64,000 bases of DNA from Enterobacter bugandensis. Its GTDB lineage: Bacteria; Pseudomonadota; Gammaproteobacteria; Enterobacterales; Enterobacteriaceae. Below the pieces are notes generated by a model. The model saw only the letters and a list, made by a program, of their open reading frames with translations. It did no database searches and was not told where the DNA came from. Positions 61,181 through 64,000 of this stretch are shown here, piece by piece. Location: the NCBI RefSeq assembly GCF_900324475.1, contig NZ_LT992502.1:4154001-4218000 (forward strand), in the 5' to 3' direction. Numbering within the stretch: the first letter of the stretch is position 1; each line of letters opens with the position of its first letter. Made by a program: the position numbers and the translations under genes.

Positions 61181-62635
61181 TTATAATCCCCCGATATGCA
61201 GGGTTTTAACTTCCAGATACTCTTCCAGCCCCAGCACGGATCCCTCACGTCCAAGACCGGACTCTTTTACGCCGCCGAAAGGCCCCAGCTCGGTGGAAAC
61301 GGCGCACTCGTTAATGCCAATCATCCCGCTCTCGATGGCCTGTGAAACGCGGAAAACCCGGGAAAGGTTCTGGGTGTAGAAGTAAGCCGCCAGCCCGTAA
61401 GGCGTGTTATTCGCACGCTGGATGACTTCATCTTCCGAGGTGAAGCGGAAACACGCCGCAACCGGACCAAACGTCTCTTCTTCTGCCAGCTTCATGCCTT
61501 CGTGACAGTCGCCCAGCACGGTTGGCATCCAGAAATTACCGCCCAGCGGATGGGGTTTGCCGCCCGCCAGCACGGTCGCCCCTCGTGTGACAGCATCTTC
61601 AACATGCTCACGGACCTTGTCGACCGCGGCGGATTCAATCAGCGGCCCGACGACGACGCCGTCCTCAAGGCCATTCCCCACCTTAAGGGCATTAACCGCA
61701 TCTGCGAGCTTATTCACAAACTTGTCGTAGACGGTTTCCTGAATGTAGAAGCGGTTCACGCTGACGCAGACCTGCCCGGCATTGCGGAATTTATTGGCTA
61801 TCGCGCCTTTTACCGCAGCCTCGATGTCGGCATCCTCAAAGACGATATACGGAGCATTTCCCCCCAGCTCCATCGAGACTTTTTTCATGGTTTCTGCGGC
61901 GTTGCGCACCAGCGTTTTGCCGACGGAGGTCGAACCGGTAAAGGAGATTTTACGCACGTCGTGGCTGGCCATGATCGCATCGCTGATTTCATGGGTATTT
62001 CCGGCCACCGCGTTGAGCACACCGTCGGGCACGCCCGCCTGTTTTGCCAGCGTCAGCAGCGCAAAGGCGCTGAGCGGCGTGTTATTGGCCGGTTTGATGA
62101 CACCGGTACACCCGGCTGCCAGCGCCGGGCCTAGCTTGCGGGTGAGCATCGCCATCGGGAAGTTCCACGGCGTGATGGCCGCGACCACGCCGATGGGTTC
62201 ACGGGTCGCCAGAATGCGCGAGCCGGGCTTGATTGGCGGAATAATCTCACCGTTCGCGCGCTTGGCCTCTTCGGCAAACCACTGGATAAAGCTGGCGGCA
62301 TACTCCACTTCCCCTTCCGCCTCTTTCAGGGGCTTGCCCTGCTCGGTGGTCATTAGCCGCCCGAGCCAGCTTTTATTTTCAATAATCAGTTCGTACCAGC
62401 GGTACAGAATCGCCGAACGCTCTTTCGCGGTTTTGGCACGCCATGCCGGGAAGGCTTTGGTGGCCGCTGCGATCGCTTCTTCGGTTTGCGCTTTACCCGC
62501 TTTCGCAACTTTAGCGATGACCTCACCGGTCGCGGGGTTCAGCACATCAAACGTTGTGTCCAGCGTTTTCCAGATGCCGTCGACCAGATAGCCGGTCTGA
62601 AAAAGGGTGTTGTCCTGAAGCGCCTGAGTCGTCAT
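61181..62635 (-). CDS. NAD(P)-dependent succinate-semialdehyde dehydrogenase (GabD-like)
   Basis: 484-residue aldehyde dehydrogenase. Catalytic Cys290 (GQVCVSVNR) and general base E256 (MELGGNAP), coenzyme-site ITPWNFP and FTGSTSVG. GabD/Sad-type sequence, close to E. coli GabD in length (482), but with Val-Ser-Val after the catalytic Cys instead of the Cys-containing VCANR of GabD. The start at MTTQALQDN follows a GGAGG site. No GABA transaminase or permease is adjacent, and in E. coli yhcO is followed directly by aaeB, so this gene is an addition. Substrate is inferred. Confidence 0.8.
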   Translation of the reverse strand: MTTQALQDNTLFQTGYLVDGIWKTLDTTFDVLNPATGEVIAKVAKAGKAQTEEAIAAATKAFPAWRAKTAKERSAILYRWYELIIENKSWLGRLMTTEQGKPLKEAEGEVEYAASFIQWFAEEAKRANGEIIPPIKPGSRILATREPIGVVAAITPWNFPMAMLTRKLGPALAAGCTGVIKPANNTPLSAFALLTLAKQAGVPDGVLNAVAGNTHEISDAIMASHDVRKISFTGSTSVGKTLVRNAAETMKKVSMELGGNAPYIVFEDADIEAAVKGAIANKFRNAGQVCVSVNRFYIQETVYDKFVNKLADAVNALKVGNGLEDGVVVGPLIESAAVDKVREHVEDAVTRGATVLAGGKPHPLGGNFWMPTVLGDCHEGMKLAEEETFGPVAACFRFTSEDEVIQRANNTPYGLAAYFYTQNLSRVFRVSQAIESGMIGINECAVSTELGPFGGVKESGLGREGSVLGLEEYLEVKTLHIGGL

Positions 62636-62683
62636 GTGTCCTCCCTTCCTGAATGTAAGTACGTGCTGGAATAAGTATAGCCA

Positions 62684-62718
62684 CAAAAAAACCGGCGCTT
62701 TTGGCGTCGGTTTTTTTA
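62684..62718. terminator. Bidirectional terminator between aaeB and the dehydrogenase gene
   Basis: ACCGGCGC / GCGTCGGT stem flanked by a run of A and a run of T, just after the aaeB stop on the minus strand and upstream of the dehydrogenase gene. Confidence 0.88.
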
Positions 62719-62724
62719 CTTCGG

Positions 62725-64000
62725 TCAGTTATCCGTGAGGGCATTCTGGTAGCGATGCAGCATAAACACCAGCCGCCCTACCGGCTCGGTCACCTGTGGC
62801 GGCGCTTGCCAGTGCTTGAGTTTTTCCTGATAAATATCCAGTTCTTCAAGCAGTTGGGTAAAGTAACGACGGCGTTTGTCGTCACTGCTGGCGGAAAGCA
62901 CATGGTCGGCGGTACGACGCAGCTGACGGTGGAAGGCCGAGAGATCGTCGTTGATCGGCACCGGCGCGTTGCGCAGACGCTGGTGCGCGATGATCATGGT
63001 TAACGCCAGGCGGAACTTCGCTATGTCGCCCGGGAACTTGTTCAGCAGTAAAAACAGCTGCTGGTAGAGCGCGGGCAGGTGGTTCTCTTTACGACGCGCG
63101 GTATTGGTAGTCATCGACGACACGGCAGCCGATACAAACTGGTTCAGCAATACGCGCCCCGTCCGCGCCTGCGAGTTATCCCGAACCAGCAGAATCACCA
63201 TCATCGCCAGGAAGCAGCCCACCAACTGACCCAGCGCGCTGTCGAGGAACTGGCTGAAGTGGAAGGTCATCGGGTTATCCAGCACGATGATGTTAATCGT
63301 ACTCGCCAGCGCCCCCAGCGATCCCAGGCGGCGCTTTTGCACTTCAATGCCGATAAAGAACGCCATCACCGCCAGGCTAATACAGAGCAGCAGCATGCTC
63401 TGCTGCGTCGACGGGATGATGACCAGGAAATAGAGCGCGCCTATCGGCAGCGCGGCGATGGTGCCGTAGAGGAAATCAATGGCGACCATGCGTGGGTTAG
63501 GCAGACGCATCGCCAGTGCGGTCACGACGGCAATCATCACCATCGCGCCGCTGCCGGACGTCCAGCCCGTCCACAGCCAGAACAGCGTGCCGAGCATACA
63601 GGCAAGCGTGGTACGCCAGAAGTTGACCATCGCGTGATGGCGCTCGGCAGACTCCGCCTTGATCACCACTTCGCCCTGGAGCACCTCTTCTTCCGCCGCG
63701 CTGATTTTGGTGTTACCGATCACGCCGCGCTTAAGCAGCAGATAGCGCGTTGCGGCCCCAACCCAGGTGTAGATCGTCACCGGCGTCTCGCGCTCCCCGG
63801 TCCAGGCAATCACCCGGCGCATGCGCTTAAGCTGCTTATGCACGTCCTGTACGGTCTCTACCGGCTCGGCAAACAGCTCACGGAACGTGTCGGTGACCGC
63901 TTCCGGGCGGGTGTTCTGGATAAGATAGGTTTCGCAGGCCTGGGTAATCAGCGTTAAGGAGACGGTATTCAGGGCTTTAAGGCGACGATTCGCCCGCGCC
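62725..64000 (-). CDS. aaeB: p-Hydroxybenzoic acid efflux pump subunit AaeB (5' end missing)
   Basis: Inner-membrane component of the AaeAB aromatic carboxylic acid efflux pump (FUSC/ArAE family). The frame is open to the last base, giving about 425 C-terminal residues of the roughly 655 in E. coli. Visible are a cytoplasmic region with [19 protein letters not shown] and the second block of membrane helices ([22 protein letters not shown] onward). aaeA and aaeX would lie outside the window. Confidence 0.96.
   Translation of the reverse strand, partial: ARANRRLKALNTVSLTLITQACETYLIQNTRPEAVTDTFRELFAEPVETVQDVHKQLKRMRRVIAWTGERETPVTIYTWVGAATRYLLLKRGVIGNTKISAAEEEVLQGEVVIKAESAERHHAMVNFWRTTLACMLGTLFWLWTGWTSGSGAMVMIAVVTALAMRLPNPRMVAIDFLYGTIAALPIGALYFLVIIPSTQQSMLLLCISLAVMAFFIGIEVQKRRLGSLGALASTINIIVLDNPMTFHFSQFLDSALGQLVGCFLAMMVILLVRDNSQARTGRVLLNQFVSAAVSSMTTNTARRKENHLPALYQQLFLLLNKFPGDIAKFRLALTMIIAHQRLRNAPVPINDDLSAFHRQLRRTADHVLSASSDDKRRRYFTQLLEELDIYQEKLKHWQAPPQVTEPVGRLVFMLHRYQNALTDN

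Overview
The window is a chromosomal segment of a gamma-proteobacterium of the family Enterobacteriaceae. Almost every protein matches its Escherichia coli K-12 counterpart over its whole length. The differences in gene content (codBA beside gltBD, a PmrAB-type pair behind dacB, an extra semialdehyde dehydrogenase beside aaeB) suggest Enterobacter or a close relative such as Lelliottia. That genus call is an inference from memory, since no search could be run. I saw no phage, IS, integron, CRISPR array, tRNA or rRNA.

Layout. 1-2934: end of dacB, then a PmrA/PmrB-like two-component pair. 2968-5805 (minus): the rplU-rpmA-yhbE-obgE operon. 6063-7552: ispB and sfsB. 7614-12406 (minus): murA, ibaG and the mlaFEDCB lipid-transport operon. 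12634-20553 (plus): yrbG-kdsD-kdsC-lptC-lptA-lptB-rpoN-hpf-ptsN-rapZ-npr, which links LPS precursor synthesis and export, sigma-54 and the nitrogen PTS. 20595-24536 (minus): mtgA, elbB and arcB, with the sRNA ArcZ on the opposite strand at the arcB 3' end.

24537-37099 is a block that in E. coli lies near 96 min, not here: lptG-lptF / pepA-holC-valS-yjgM-ahr / a fused dihydroxyacetone kinase / yjgR. It sits exactly between arcB and yhcC, which are neighbours in E. coli. At its right edge the yhcC reading frame runs into the 3' end of yjgR and gains a new C-terminus. This is the most notable structure in the window.

37079-47306: yhcC, gltBD (glutamate synthase) with a long regulatory leader, and codBA (cytosine uptake and deamination) under a clear PurR operator. 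47395-50796 (minus): nanR-nanA-nanT for sialic acid, with the triple GGTATA operator but without nanE, nanK and yhcH. 50899-54604 (minus): sspB-sspA, rpsI-rplM, zapE. 54794-57890: zapG, degQ, degS. Then mdh (minus), argR with two ARG boxes, two tandem YhcN-like small secreted proteins, yhcO, a succinate-semialdehyde dehydrogenase, and aaeB running off the right end.

Most of the window is conserved core genome for envelope biogenesis, translation, nitrogen control and central metabolism. I found no convincing candidate for a wholly new system. The points of interest are the rearranged block and its yhcC/yjgR junction, accessory genes slotted between core operons, and small regulatory elements.
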